A stretch of DNA of 64,000 nt from Rhodococcus erythropolis NBRC 15567 (GTDB taxonomy: Bacteria > Actinomycetota > Actinomycetes > Mycobacteriales > Mycobacteriaceae): assembly GCF_001552595.1 (NCBI RefSeq), contig NZ_BCRM01000005.1, forward strand, positions 1-64,000. The letters are read 5' to 3'. The notes under the pieces were generated by a model that saw only the letters and a program-made list of their open reading frames with translations, made no database searches and was not told where the DNA came from. A program made the translations under genes and the position numbers. Position 1 is the stretch's first letter. Each line of letters begins with the position of its first letter. This document shows positions 7,562 to 16,734 of this stretch, piece after piece.

Positions 7562-9902
7562 CGTCGAGTCCGTCTCTCATGTTGGTCATGAACGTATCGC
7601 GATTGAATCCCCGAAACGTCAAATAGTCCTGCAGCGTGCTGTCGAATTTGCCGTTTAGACCCAGGGTCTCCAGATCGACTGGTCTGAGGGATTCGCTCGG
7701 ATCGCCATTGACTCGAAAACCGTTCAGTTGCTCGAAGTCTTTTCTTCCGTAGGCGTTGTCGAGTGCCTGAACCAATCGGTAATCGAGAAGGGTCGTCGAA
7801 GCCGAACTCTGGTCTGTGAAGTTGAGTTGTGCCGGAGGAACTTCGACCGGGGAGCCCAGGACGTGATCTTTGAGTTCGACTCCCAGCATGCTGACTGCAA
7901 CGCTGGTCGGTGGTCCGAAGCCTGGGATCATGGCGGCACCGCCGGAAATCAGCCAACCGAGTTCGTCGTATGTTTTCCCACGTCTGCTGATGATGTCCTG
8001 TTGCGTCGCCGCAGCGTCACCGGTTCGGTTGAAGGCTTCTTCCTCCAGAGCGCCGTCCATCAGTGCTTGGACGCGTCCCGCATATATTGCATATTGCGAA
8101 GAACCCGCGGCGATGTCTCCGCTCATGCTGGTTTCGACGAAGGTCCCTTGGAGTTGGCCCGCGGCTCCGAGCATGTTCGCATTGAAACTTGCGGCTGCGT
8201 GGGGGTCGCTGTCGATGATCGCGATCACCGATTTCGCATTGGCGAATCTGTCGTCGTAGGCATCGAGATTTTCGAAACCGAGGGTACCGGTTTGATCGGG
8301 TTCCAATCCGACGAGATTCCCGATGTACGGGGTCACCGCGGAACCAATGGATTGCGTCAACGCGGGATTCACTTCTCCGATGGATCTGTTGTCCAGGCCG
8401 GCGATGTCGAGGTAGGCACCTTTGTTGTCGGCGAGATTGTGGGCGAGTGCAAGGGCAGAGGCGCCGGCCCGTTCGGCAACAGCTGGGTTGGAGTTGGTGG
8501 CGTCGGGTCCGATCCAATCGGTGAGGCCGCTGACGGCTCGTCCGTCATCGTTCCATTCGCGGGTGAACAGATTCACCACGTCGTCCTGATGAGCAGGGGT
8601 GGTGAGGAAGTCGGCGTTCGAAGGTATGTCCCGAGTGGCAACGTCGAGGGCTTTGGTGAGGCTGGAGTCGAGCTCATCGTTGCTGACGGGCTGGCCGTCG
8701 TCGTCGAAGACCAATCGCATCGGGGCGCTCGATGAAGTTTGCGATTGGAGAGGGGCGAGATCTGCGCTGCGATCGAGCAGTGCAGAACTCAAAGCGCTGC
8801 CGGATTGTGTCGCCGGGTCTGCATTTCGAAGTATGTCCGTGAGTGCATTCGAATCGTCGAAATGGTTGACGTTCACGGTGGTGGAGTACCCACCGGGTTG
8901 GAGTTGCGAGCTGTACGCGGGGTCGCTGAAGATTCTGCGGACGTCTGGCGGAAGGTTGTCGAGGCTGCCCGCGTTGCCGTTGCCGTCGGTGACGTTGGGA
9001 TTGGAGACGGTGAACATGCCCGAGGCGAGGGCGCTGGGGATTCGCGCGTCGGCGGGGACATTCGCATCGGGGAAGTTGACCGTGCGGAATCCTTCGGCTC
9101 CTGCACCGATATTCTTCAGCTCGTCGAGGTTGGTATCGGCGTAGAACTCACGTAGGTAGGCGAGTTGTTCCGGGTCGACGGCCACGGGCCCGCCGGCAGC
9201 AAGTTGCGCTTGTTGTTCCGGAGTGAAAGTCGTCGCGGCGATCAACCGTTGCTTGGCCGCCTCGCTCTCGGGTGTTGCGCCCGGGGACTGCGCGAGAATG
9301 TCGGAGTCGTGGGCTCCCTGACCATCGAACCGAACGTGATGTGAAGGGGTGGTCGACGCTGCATCGGGGATCCCGAAATCGGCCTTGCGGTCGATGAGCG
9401 AGGTGCCTGCGGCGGTGATCTCCGTGAGGATTCTGGCGGCGCTCGCGTCAGTCTCGTCGACGTCCGTGAGTGCCGTGCCGATGCGCCACGAGTGATATTC
9501 GAGGCGGGCTTCTACCCCGCGCGGATCTGTGCTCGCCAGAGTTGCGGGCGTCGCGGTGACGGAACCGTCGTCAGAGACGGTGAAACCGTCGGCGCTCGCG
9601 TCGTCGACGCGGCTGACCAGTGTTTCGCGGGTGTACCGGAGGTTTGCCGATTGCGCTGCGACACAGCGCCCGGCGTCTCCGACTATCGCGACGGCGTCTC
9701 GCCCGAAGGCATGCTGCTGGGTTGCCGAATCCCATGCTGCGGTCGCCGCGCTGCCGCTCCAATCGCTGGTTGCGGTGTCCATGATGCGGTGCGCGATGTC
9801 GACGTTGCTGTCGAATACGTCATGTCCGCGGCCCAGGGAGCCGGCATAGTTGTCGAGGGCGTCCAGATTCCAGGATCGGATCTGCGAGATCGACAGTGTC
9901 AT
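7551..9902 (-). CDS. Large WXG-containing protein, probable type VII secretion substrate
   Basis: 783 residues. The N-terminal 100 residues resemble a WXG100 helical hairpin: the start MTLSISQIRSWNLDAL, then W48-S49-G50 in SDWSGSAATAAWD. The middle is long, polar and helix/loop-rich, similar in feel to actinobacterial proteins annotated as 'TPR repeat region-containing'. A hydrophobic Gly/Pro-rich stretch at about 649-675 (GWLISGGAAMIPGFG) could insert in a membrane. There is no Sec signal. It overlaps the upstream EspC-like gene by 4 bases (ATGA) and the lipoprotein gene by 11. No ESX machinery is in the window. Function unknown; effector or toxin is inferred. Confidence 0.7.
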   Translation of the reverse strand: MTLSISQIRSWNLDALDNYAGSLGRGHDVFDSNVDIAHRIMDTATSDWSGSAATAAWDSATQQHAFGRDAVAIVGDAGRCVAAQSANLRYTRETLVSRVDDASADGFTVSDDGSVTATPATLASTDPRGVEARLEYHSWRIGTALTDVDETDASAARILTEITAAGTSLIDRKADFGIPDAASTTPSHHVRFDGQGAHDSDILAQSPGATPESEAAKQRLIAATTFTPEQQAQLAAGGPVAVDPEQLAYLREFYADTNLDELKNIGAGAEGFRTVNFPDANVPADARIPSALASGMFTVSNPNVTDGNGNAGSLDNLPPDVRRIFSDPAYSSQLQPGGYSTTVNVNHFDDSNALTDILRNADPATQSGSALSSALLDRSADLAPLQSQTSSSAPMRLVFDDDGQPVSNDELDSSLTKALDVATRDIPSNADFLTTPAHQDDVVNLFTREWNDDGRAVSGLTDWIGPDATNSNPAVAERAGASALALAHNLADNKGAYLDIAGLDNRSIGEVNPALTQSIGSAVTPYIGNLVGLEPDQTGTLGFENLDAYDDRFANAKSVIAIIDSDPHAAASFNANMLGAAGQLQGTFVETSMSGDIAAGSSQYAIYAGRVQALMDGALEEEAFNRTGDAAATQQDIISRRGKTYDELGWLISGGAAMIPGFGPPTSVAVSMLGVELKDHVLGSPVEVPPAQLNFTDQSSASTTLLDYRLVQALDNAYGRKDFEQLNGFRVNGDPSESLRPVDLETLGLNGKFDSTLQDYLTFRGFNRDTFMTNMRDGLDDVG

Positions 9903-10207
9903 CGCACGTCTCCCGAATCCTCGATCCGTGCGCCGTTGGCGATGTCGACCCGGGCGAACACTCGTGCGGAGTTTTCCAGTTTCGTGCGGGTAGCAGTGAT
10001 CCCCGCGCCGATCGCGCGGCCGAGTTCGTCGACGGTGACGACGTTGTCGGCTATGGCTGCAGCGAACGCCGACCCGGCGGCTCCGGCCGATGCGGCGGTA
10101 GCGGCCTCCGAAGCCGAGAATCCACCGAGTTCCTCGGCAGATGCCGTCAGCCCCTCCGCAGCACTTGCCAATTCGGCTGGATCAGCTGAAAAAGTATCCA
10201 CACCCAT
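9899..10207 (-). CDS. EspC/DUF2580-like small type VII secretion partner
   Basis: 102-residue Ala-rich helical protein with no Cys and no Tyr, beginning MGVDTFSADPAELASAAEGL, as in EspC-family (DUF2580) ESX-associated proteins. The family usually carries a YxxxD export motif after the second helix; here the equivalent position reads F84-A-R-V-D88, a Phe-for-Tyr variant. It is the first gene of a three-gene operon, overlapping the 783-residue gene by ATGA. Such small proteins usually pair with a larger WXG protein for co-secretion; pairing here is inferred from gene order. Confidence 0.62.
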   Translation of the reverse strand: MGVDTFSADPAELASAAEGLTASAEELGGFSASEAATAASAGAAGSAFAAAIADNVVTVDELGRAIGAGITATRTKLENSARVFARVDIANGARIEDSGDVR

Positions 10208-10327
10208 GAACGAATCCCCCCGAATTCATCTGCGAGATCACAGTGAATCGAGGATAGAGCATGCCAGATGACCCGACCTCGAGGGCTGCGTCATCGTCCT
10301 CGCGGTCGAGGGGGTTGTGTGAAAGCC

Positions 10328-11176
10328 CTAGCGGCCCTTCTGCTTTCCGGAGAACCGGCCACCCGAACTCTTGGTCCCACCGGACTTGCCGCTGCCCGAT
10401 TTGCCGCCGGCCTTGGCCTTACCGGAACCGGCGTTGCGTCCGGATATGTTCTTTGCGGTGCCGGCGCCCTTAGCTTTCTGCCCGTTCTTGGCAGCTTCTG
10501 CGCGACGCTCGCGGGCCGCGATCTTGGCCTTGACGGAGCCCTTGATCTTCTCCGCCGGCTCACCGTTTCGGCCGCGGGAACTCTGCGCCGTTCGGCCCCG
10601 CACGATGCCGATAAGTTCCTCGACCAGATCTGTGGTCTTGGACTCCATCCATGCCAAAGCCACAGGAGCCTCGGGCGCACCGTCCACCGGACGGAAGGTC
10701 AGGTCCTTGCGATGGTGGAACCGCGCCAGCGAATGGGGAACCACGACAACTCCGACGCCGGCGGCCACCAACTCGATGGCGTCGGCGATGGTCGCGGGTC
10801 GCTCGGCGGCGGTCTTTCCGGGACGGGTCGGCCAGTCGAGTCTGTCGTCGAGAGGATCGAGCACTATCTCGTCGGCCAGATCGTCGACGGAAATCTGATC
10901 GACAGTAGTGAACACGTGATCTTTCGGTACCACCACCACCGGGGTTTCCGCATACAGCGAGATGGCGCTGATGCCGGTCCGGTCGATCGGCAGGCGAACC
11001 AACCCTGCATCTGCTTCACCTGCGCGAAGTGCAGCTTCGAGTTCGAGAACCGGGAACTGAACAAGTTCCAGACGCACCTCGGGGAGCCGCTCGTGCCACA
11101 CCCGGACCCACTTGGTGGGCGTCACCCCCGGGGCGTACGCGAGTCGAAAAATTGCCTGACTATCCGCGTCTGTCAC
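10328..11176 (-). CDS. LysR-type effector domain without HTH, with a basic low-complexity tail
   Basis: 282 residues from a GTG start. Residues 5-190 match the substrate-binding half of LysR-type regulators (IFRLAYAPGVTPTKWVRVW, AGEADAGLVRLPIDR, ELVAAGVGVVVVPHSLA). The usual N-terminal winged HTH is absent, and there is no room for one before the divergent gene. Residues 193-282 form a Lys/Arg/Gly/Ser-rich, probably disordered tail (KGSVKAKIAARERRAEAAK, then GSGKSGGTKSSGGR) that could contact nucleic acid. It is divergent from a DUF5997 gene with 56 bases between starts, a pairing I recall from other actinobacteria. Ligand and target unknown. Confidence 0.8.
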   Translation of the reverse strand: MTDADSQAIFRLAYAPGVTPTKWVRVWHERLPEVRLELVQFPVLELEAALRAGEADAGLVRLPIDRTGISAISLYAETPVVVVPKDHVFTTVDQISVDDLADEIVLDPLDDRLDWPTRPGKTAAERPATIADAIELVAAGVGVVVVPHSLARFHHRKDLTFRPVDGAPEAPVALAWMESKTTDLVEELIGIVRGRTAQSSRGRNGEPAEKIKGSVKAKIAARERRAEAAKNGQKAKGAGTAKNISGRNAGSGKAKAGGKSGSGKSGGTKSSGGRFSGKQKGR

Positions 11177-11232
11177 CAGGCAAGGCTACCGCCTTGGTAA
11201 AAGCACCCGTATCGGCTGGTTACTCTTGTTGC

Positions 11233-11640
11233 ATGACGTCGAACAAAACTCCCCAGACGATGAAGCCGACGACGGCTGCCAAGAAGCTGGGTGTGTACCT
11301 GGAAGCAACACCTGCGCAGTTCCAGGAAGGCGACGTGACTCGTGACGAGCTGACCGCTCTGCAGACCGATCCGCCGGAGTGGCTGCTGGAGCTGCGACGC
11401 ACCGGACCGCACCCTCGCCCGGTCATCGCCGCCAAGCTGGGCGTATCGATCGCCGGCCTGGCCCGCGGCGGCGTCGAAGAAGCACTCACCACGGATCAGA
11501 TCGCCGCACTCCTCGAAGAGAAGCCTGATTGGCTCGAAAAGGAACGCGCTGTTCAGGCCGACGTGCGGGCCGAAAACGTTCGCATCAAGGAAAAGCGCGC
11601 TGCGCGTCGTAACCAGCCGCGGAAGGCTCGAAGGGGCTGA
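11233..11640 (+). CDS. DUF5997 family protein
   Basis: 135 residues. The conserved core TMKPTTAAKKLGVYLEATPA, then PPEWLLELRRTGPHPRPVIAAKLGVSIAGLARGG, looks like a small helical nucleic-acid or regulator-type fold. The C-terminus is Lys/Arg-rich (RIKEKRAARRNQPRKARRG). It is divergent from the HTH-less LysR-like gene, which suggests a functional pair. ATG 11233 gives the family start (MTSNKTPQTMKP); a longer frame reaches 11029 but crosses the divergent gene. Biochemical role unknown. Confidence 0.82.
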   Translation: MTSNKTPQTMKPTTAAKKLGVYLEATPAQFQEGDVTRDELTALQTDPPEWLLELRRTGPHPRPVIAAKLGVSIAGLARGGVEEALTTDQIAALLEEKPDWLEKERAVQADVRAENVRIKEKRAARRNQPRKARRG

Positions 11641-11645
11641 CGCCC

Positions 11646-11691
11646 CCTGTGCGCCTTTCCGGTAGCGATGACTACCGGAAAGGCGCACAGG
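11646..11691. terminator. Bidirectional terminator between DUF5997 and helicase genes
   Basis: Perfect 20-bp stem (CCTGTGCGCCTTTCCGGTAG at 11646-11665 pairing with 11672-11691) with a 6-base loop, in the 53-base gap between convergent genes. No T-run follows on either side, but position and stem strength fit shared termination. Confidence 0.75.
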
Positions 11692-11693
11692 CG

Positions 11694-14198
11694 CTAGCCT
11701 TCTACGACGCTCAGTTCGTCGAACACGATTTCACCCGCGGCATCCGATTCCGGGATGTCGACGACGGCAAGCAGCGCCCATCCGTGATCGCCCTCCGGAT
11801 CCTCGAGCACCTGCCGCACCCGCCAGAACTCTCCGTCCTCAGTGACCTGGAAGAGCGCCGGACCGCGCGCCGACGGCCCGGTTCCGATGGTTGCGTACTC
11901 CTCGAAGTACGGCAGTAGTTGCTCTTCCCACTCGGCGGCCTCGATACCGTCCTCGAGGTTTTCCAGCTCGTTCCACTGTCGACGCGACGCGAGATCGATG
12001 CGTCGGAACATCGCATTGCGCACCATGACGCGGAATGCGCGCGGGTTCGCCGAGATGGGACGGGGAATGTCGGCGCCGAACGCAACCTCTTCCGTGTCTG
12101 CCTCGGCTCCGGGGTCGGTGAGTGACTCCCACTCGTCGAGCAGGCTCGAGTCGACCTGACGGATCAGCTCGCCCAACCACTCGATGATGTCTTCGAGTTC
12201 CTCGGTGCGCGCTTCGGTCGGGACGGTTTGCCTCAGCGCGCGGTAGGCGTCGGCGAGGTAGCGCAGGACGAGGCCCTCGGACCGGGTGAGTCCGTAATGG
12301 CTGATCAATTCGGCAAACGTCATGGCGCGTTCGATCATGTCGCGCACCACGGACTTGGGGGAGAGGGCGAACTCGGTGATCCACGGGTGGCCACCCCGGT
12401 ACATTTCGAAAGCCGGGAACAGCAAGTCCGACAATGGTTTCGGCCAGGTGACCTCTTCGAGAAGCTCCATGCGCTCCTCGTACTCGATGCCGTCCGCCTT
12501 CATCTGCGCCACCGCTTCGCCGCGCGCGAAGTGCTGCTGCGCCATCAGAACCTGACGCGGATCGTCGAGCGTCGACTCGATGATCGAGACGACATCGAGT
12601 GCGTAACTGTCGGATTCGACGTCGAGAAGTTCGAATGCCGCCAAGGCGAACGGTGAGAGTGGCTGGTTCAAGGCGAAGTCGCGTTGCAGGTCCATCGTCA
12701 ACCGAGCCATGCGGCCGTACTCGTCGGGTTCGTCGAGGCGTTCCACGATGCCGGCGCTGAGCAATCCGCGATACAGCGAGATCGCTTTGAGGATGTGCTT
12801 GCGTTGCGCCGGACGCGATTCGTGGTTGTCCTCCAACAGATGCCGCATCGCGTCGAAGCAGTTGCCCGGTCGGGCAATGACATTGAGCAGCATCGAGTTG
12901 CTGACCGAGAATCGCGACACCAACGGTTCGGGCGATGCCGCGACCAAGCGGTCGAACGTCGCTTCGCTCCAGGACACAAACCCCTCGGGAGCCTTCTTGC
13001 GTTGAATCTTCTTGATCTTCTTCGGATCGTCGCCGGCCTTGGCGACTGCCCGCAGATTCTCCACTTCGTGTTCCGGTGCCTGGACGACAACGGTGCCCAT
13101 GGTGTCGTAGCCTGCGCGACCCGCGCGGCCGGCGATCTGATGGAACTCGCGGGCTTTCAGATGCCGTGTGCGGACGCCGTCGTACTTGGCGAGACCGGTC
13201 AGCAGCACCGTGCGGATCGGGACGTTGATTCCGACGCCCAGAGTGTCGGTACCGCAGATCACCTTGAGAAGCCCGTCCTGCGCGAGAACTTCGATGAGCC
13301 GTCGGTACTTGGGCAACATGCCAGCATGGTGAACGCCAATGCCGTGCCGGACCAGGCGCGAGAGTGTCTTTCCGAACCCCGTGGTGAAGCGGAAACCGCC
13401 CAGCGCTTCGGCGATCGCTTCCTTCTCGGCCTTGGAACAGAAGTTGACGCTCGTCAGTGCCTGGGCGCGCTCGAGCGCGGCCGCCTGCGTGAAATGCACG
13501 ATGTAGACAGGGGACTGGTTGGTGGTCACCAGATCTTCGATGGTTTCGCCGACCGGCGTGGTCGCGTACGAGAACATCAAAGGCACAGGGCGTTCCGTGC
13601 CGGAGACGACGGTGGTCGGCTTCCCGGTGCGACGCGTCAGATCCTCGGAGAAGAAGTCGACCTCACCGAGAGTTGCCGACATCAAGAGGAACTGCGCGTG
13701 CGGCAATTCGATGAGCGGAACCTGCCACGCCCAACCTCGATCGGGTTCGGAGTAGAAATGGAACTCGTCCATCACGACTTGGCCGATATCGGAGTTCGGG
13801 CCCTCTCGCAGTGCGAGATTCGCGACGATCTCTGCCGTCGCACAAATGATCGGCGCCGACGAGTTCACGGCGGCGTCGCCGGTCATCATGCCGACGTTCT
13901 CGGCTCCGAAGACTTCACACAGCGCAAAGAACTTCTCGCTCACCAAGGCCTTGATCGGCGCTGTGTAATAGGTGCGCTTGCCGAGCGACATCGCATAGAA
14001 ATGCGCGCCGATCGCTACCATCGATTTGCCGGACCCGGTCGGCGTCGCAAGGATCACGTTTGCACCCGAGACCAACTCCATGACGGCCTCTTCCTGGGCA
14101 GGATAGAGCGTCAAACCTCGTTCGAGGGTCCACGAAGAGAAGGCGTCGAAAACGGAATCAGGATCCGCGTTGTCGGGGAGAAGTTCCGTCAGCAGCAC
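11694..14198 (-). CDS. DEAD/DEAH-box RNA helicase with C-terminal DUF3516-type region
   Basis: 834-residue superfamily 2 helicase. Walker A ATPTGSGKS is at 51-59, motif II DEFH at 144-147 and motif III SAT in LLMSATLG. Motif VI lies in QIAGRAGRAGYD, and the Ski2-like GVGINVPIRTVLLT segment is present. The C-terminal half (about 420-834) is the helical region typical of actinobacterial DUF3516 helicases. It starts at GTG, and the next upstream gene on this strand ends 3' of an alpha/beta hydrolase. The likely role is ATP-driven remodelling of structured RNA or RNP; the substrate is not known. Confidence 0.88.
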   Translation of the reverse strand: MLLTELLPDNADPDSVFDAFSSWTLERGLTLYPAQEEAVMELVSGANVILATPTGSGKSMVAIGAHFYAMSLGKRTYYTAPIKALVSEKFFALCEVFGAENVGMMTGDAAVNSSAPIICATAEIVANLALREGPNSDIGQVVMDEFHFYSEPDRGWAWQVPLIELPHAQFLLMSATLGEVDFFSEDLTRRTGKPTTVVSGTERPVPLMFSYATTPVGETIEDLVTTNQSPVYIVHFTQAAALERAQALTSVNFCSKAEKEAIAEALGGFRFTTGFGKTLSRLVRHGIGVHHAGMLPKYRRLIEVLAQDGLLKVICGTDTLGVGINVPIRTVLLTGLAKYDGVRTRHLKAREFHQIAGRAGRAGYDTMGTVVVQAPEHEVENLRAVAKAGDDPKKIKKIQRKKAPEGFVSWSEATFDRLVAASPEPLVSRFSVSNSMLLNVIARPGNCFDAMRHLLEDNHESRPAQRKHILKAISLYRGLLSAGIVERLDEPDEYGRMARLTMDLQRDFALNQPLSPFALAAFELLDVESDSYALDVVSIIESTLDDPRQVLMAQQHFARGEAVAQMKADGIEYEERMELLEEVTWPKPLSDLLFPAFEMYRGGHPWITEFALSPKSVVRDMIERAMTFAELISHYGLTRSEGLVLRYLADAYRALRQTVPTEARTEELEDIIEWLGELIRQVDSSLLDEWESLTDPGAEADTEEVAFGADIPRPISANPRAFRVMVRNAMFRRIDLASRRQWNELENLEDGIEAAEWEEQLLPYFEEYATIGTGPSARGPALFQVTEDGEFWRVRQVLEDPEGDHGWALLAVVDIPESDAAGEIVFDELSVVEG

Positions 14199-14224
14199 TC
14201 GTACAGGCTAGCCGCAACCGCGGA

Positions 14225-15262
14225 TCAGGTTGCGCTTCGCTCGTCCGAGCCCATGGCGTCGAGCACTGCCATGCGGGTGGACGACGTTCCGGTGATGGTG
14301 TTCTCGCCGACGCCGGAGATCAGCATGTGACGCCAGCGGGCCTCGTCGAAGACGAGTGGTGCGGTGCTGGAAAGAAAATCTTCGACGATCTGCAGGAAAC
14401 GCATCGGATCGTCGCGGAACGGGAAGTGGCCCGAGCCGCGGAAGATTTCGAGACGTGAGTTCGGCATCGCCGCATGCGCGAGGTGAGCGTGGGAGACGGG
14501 AATGACGGAGTCGTCGTCGCCCCAGATCAGTTGAACCGGCAGATTCTCGGTCAGATAACAGCGGTCGAGCATCGTGACGACCTGCCCGCGCCAGTCCACG
14601 ACGGCCCGCAGCGTACGAAGGTAAGCCTCGTAGGCAGTGGGGTCGGGGAGATCAGCGAGCACTCGAATCAGGTCTGGCGTGTCGTGCAGCATGGTGCCGG
14701 GGCGCAGATTCGAACCGTGAACGACACCGGCAAGATTTCCGGCCATCCGGACGAGCGGCATCGCGCCAGGTATCCGGAGCAGTTTGACGACCTCGTTGAC
14801 CACCGGAACGGACATGAGGCGCAGCAGTGGGTGGACGTCCTTGGTGACGCCACCGGCCGAGACCAGCACGAGGCGATCCACCATGTGTGGGAATTGGTAG
14901 GAGAACTGCATCGCGACGCCGCCGCCGAGCGAATGCCCGATGACGGTGACGTGCTCGATGCCGAGCGTCGACAGAAGATCACGCATGCCGTTGGCATACG
15001 CGGCTACCGAGTAATCTGCGCGCGGCTTGTCGGAGCGGCCGTGACCCAACAGGTCAGGTGCGATGACGGTGTACTTCTTGGCGAGGTGGGGAATGATCTC
15101 GGTCCACGTCGACGAGTTGTCGCCGATTCCGTGCAGGAGCAGTACTGCCGGACCCTCGCCGGCTATCCGAAATGCGCGTCGGTAGCCGTGAATCGTCCGG
15201 AACATCATCCGCGGTTCCTCGTCGGGGACCGGTCGGAGCTGACGGTTCCGTGGTCTGCTCAT
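14225..15262 (-). CDS. Alpha/beta-fold hydrolase (Rv2715-like)
   Basis: 345 residues. The oxyanion-hole motif LLLHGIGDNSSTW is at about 41-53 and the nucleophile elbow is GHSLGGG with Ser111. An acid is likely in WGDDDSVIP (about 272) and the catalytic His in GSGHFPFRDD (about 300). An N-terminal extension of about 20 polar residues precedes the fold. Position next to a PAC2-family gene matches the M. tuberculosis Rv2714/Rv2715 pair. Substrate unknown: an esterase, lipase or C-C hydrolase is possible. Confidence 0.88.
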   Translation of the reverse strand: MSRPRNRQLRPVPDEEPRMMFRTIHGYRRAFRIAGEGPAVLLLHGIGDNSSTWTEIIPHLAKKYTVIAPDLLGHGRSDKPRADYSVAAYANGMRDLLSTLGIEHVTVIGHSLGGGVAMQFSYQFPHMVDRLVLVSAGGVTKDVHPLLRLMSVPVVNEVVKLLRIPGAMPLVRMAGNLAGVVHGSNLRPGTMLHDTPDLIRVLADLPDPTAYEAYLRTLRAVVDWRGQVVTMLDRCYLTENLPVQLIWGDDDSVIPVSHAHLAHAAMPNSRLEIFRGSGHFPFRDDPMRFLQIVEDFLSSTAPLVFDEARWRHMLISGVGENTITGTSSTRMAVLDAMGSDERSAT

Positions 15263-15443
15263 GTCGCCTCCTGGCTCGGCGTGTGACCACGTTGACTGTC
15301 TGCTCCAGTTGTTGAGCCGTCAACGAAAATCACACAGAGTTTGAGGCTATCCGACGGATGTGTCCTGAACAACAGCCCAGGTAACGGAGGGGTTGCGGAA
15401 TGCGCACAATGTCGAATTATGCGCCCCGCCCGTCACATTTTCG

Positions 15444-16403
15444 TCAGTTGTCGCCTCGATCGAGGTCTCCAGCTGAGCCGAAGTCGTCATTTCCTGCCTG
15501 TTCGGCCAGGAACTTTTCGAACTCTGCGCCGATCTCGTCACCGCTGGGAAGGTCGGCCTCGCCGGCCAGAAGGGACGACTGTTGTTCCTGAGCGGCGACA
15601 AAAGTGTCGTATTGACGCTCCAAAGCGTGGACTACAGTCTGAACTTCTTCGTTCCCGGCTATGTGCTCGTTAACCTGTTCCCGAACGCGCGCCGCGGCCT
15701 CACCCAGTGCAACCAAGGGCAATTCCAGATCCGAAACCTCGGAAACGTTTTCGAGCAAAGTCTCTGCGGCGCCCGGGTAGTCCGTTTGCGCGAGGTAGTG
15801 GGGGACATGCACCGAAAAGCCCATCGCCTCGTGCCCGTGCTGAGACATACGAAGCTCGAGGAGTGACGATGCGCTGCCGGGAACCTGCAGTTCACCTGAC
15901 CAACGCTGATTGTCCTGGATCAGGTCCTTGTTGGTCGAATGTGCTGTCACACCCAGCGGTCGGGTGTGCGGGATTGCCATCGGAATCGCGTTGAGTCCGA
16001 TGGTTCGACGCACTCCCAGCTGTTCGGACAACAGACGAACGGCTGTGGTGAACCGCTCCCACTTGAGGTCCGGCTCCATCCCTGCGAGCAGCAGGAACGG
16101 CGTGCCGGCCGTATCGCGCAGTGCGTACAGATTGAGCGCCGGAGCGTCGTAATCGGAGAAATGATCGGCCTTGAACGTCATCGTTGGTCGACGTGAGCGG
16201 TAGTCGATCAGCTCGTCGACAGCAAACGACGCGACAAGCTCGGTTTCCAGGCTTTCGCGCAGATGCGTCGTCGCCAACTTCACGGCGTGACCGGCGTCGG
16301 AGTAACCCTCGAGTCCGTGAATCAGGATCGGTCCCTGGCCGTCGGCAGCCGCCAACTGGGGCGCCGGAAATTCCAGCTCGTACATCCTCGACTGTTCGTC
16401 CAT
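15444..16403 (-). CDS. PAC2 (proteasome assembly chaperone 2) family protein
   Basis: 319 residues, Rv2714-like. The PAC2 domain occupies about 20-250, with GPILIHGLEGYSDAGHAVKL near the start, DYRSRRPTMTF, GMEPDLKWERF and GFSVHVPHYLAQTDYPGAA. The C-terminal region (about 225-319) is acidic and helical. In bacteria that have a proteasome the family is a candidate assembly factor or ATP-grasp-like partner, but its role in actinobacteria is not settled. It is upstream of the hydrolase on the same strand with a 181-base gap, so an internal promoter is possible. Confidence 0.88.
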   Translation of the reverse strand: MDEQSRMYELEFPAPQLAAADGQGPILIHGLEGYSDAGHAVKLATTHLRESLETELVASFAVDELIDYRSRRPTMTFKADHFSDYDAPALNLYALRDTAGTPFLLLAGMEPDLKWERFTTAVRLLSEQLGVRRTIGLNAIPMAIPHTRPLGVTAHSTNKDLIQDNQRWSGELQVPGSASSLLELRMSQHGHEAMGFSVHVPHYLAQTDYPGAAETLLENVSEVSDLELPLVALGEAAARVREQVNEHIAGNEEVQTVVHALERQYDTFVAAQEQQSSLLAGEADLPSGDEIGAEFEKFLAEQAGNDDFGSAGDLDRGDN

Positions 16404-16734
16404 CGCAGTCCCCTTCGCTCTTCGGTCTTGATCTCAAGTGTCCACTATCGGCGCACGCTCGACAGCATCGGAGTCAGGTGCCCGACAGCACTGGATCAGA
16501 CGTTCATCGGTAAGAACACCGAGTCGGTGACCGATCATTCCCGATCCGACGAGACGGACGTTCGCCGAGAGCGAAGCCGAGCGGTATCTTTCGACACTTG
16601 GCCTGGGCGTTCGCTAGATGTCGGGTGCGCGGCTTCGGACATGGCAGAGTGGAAGACAAGGTCGGCACGGCCGATTTGTCCGAAATGCATTGGTCGATTG
16701 TCGGGATCGGTCGAGGTCGAGTGCGGAGGCTTAC
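16404..16734. other. 331-base divergent intergenic region
   Basis: Lies between the divergent PAC2 and lipoprotein starts. It must carry both promoters. GGAGG at 16725-16729 is the lipoprotein ribosome site. The rightward reading frame of the lipoprotein stays open into this region, to 16618, but without coding character. I see no convincing RNA gene, repeat or small gene. Confidence 0.6.

Noticed and set aside
12684-14330. 548-residue open frame on the plus strand
   Set aside because: It lies opposite the DUF3516-type helicase gene, which has all helicase motifs. The plus-strand product is Arg/His/Asp-rich with no domain, typical of antisense frames in high-GC DNA.
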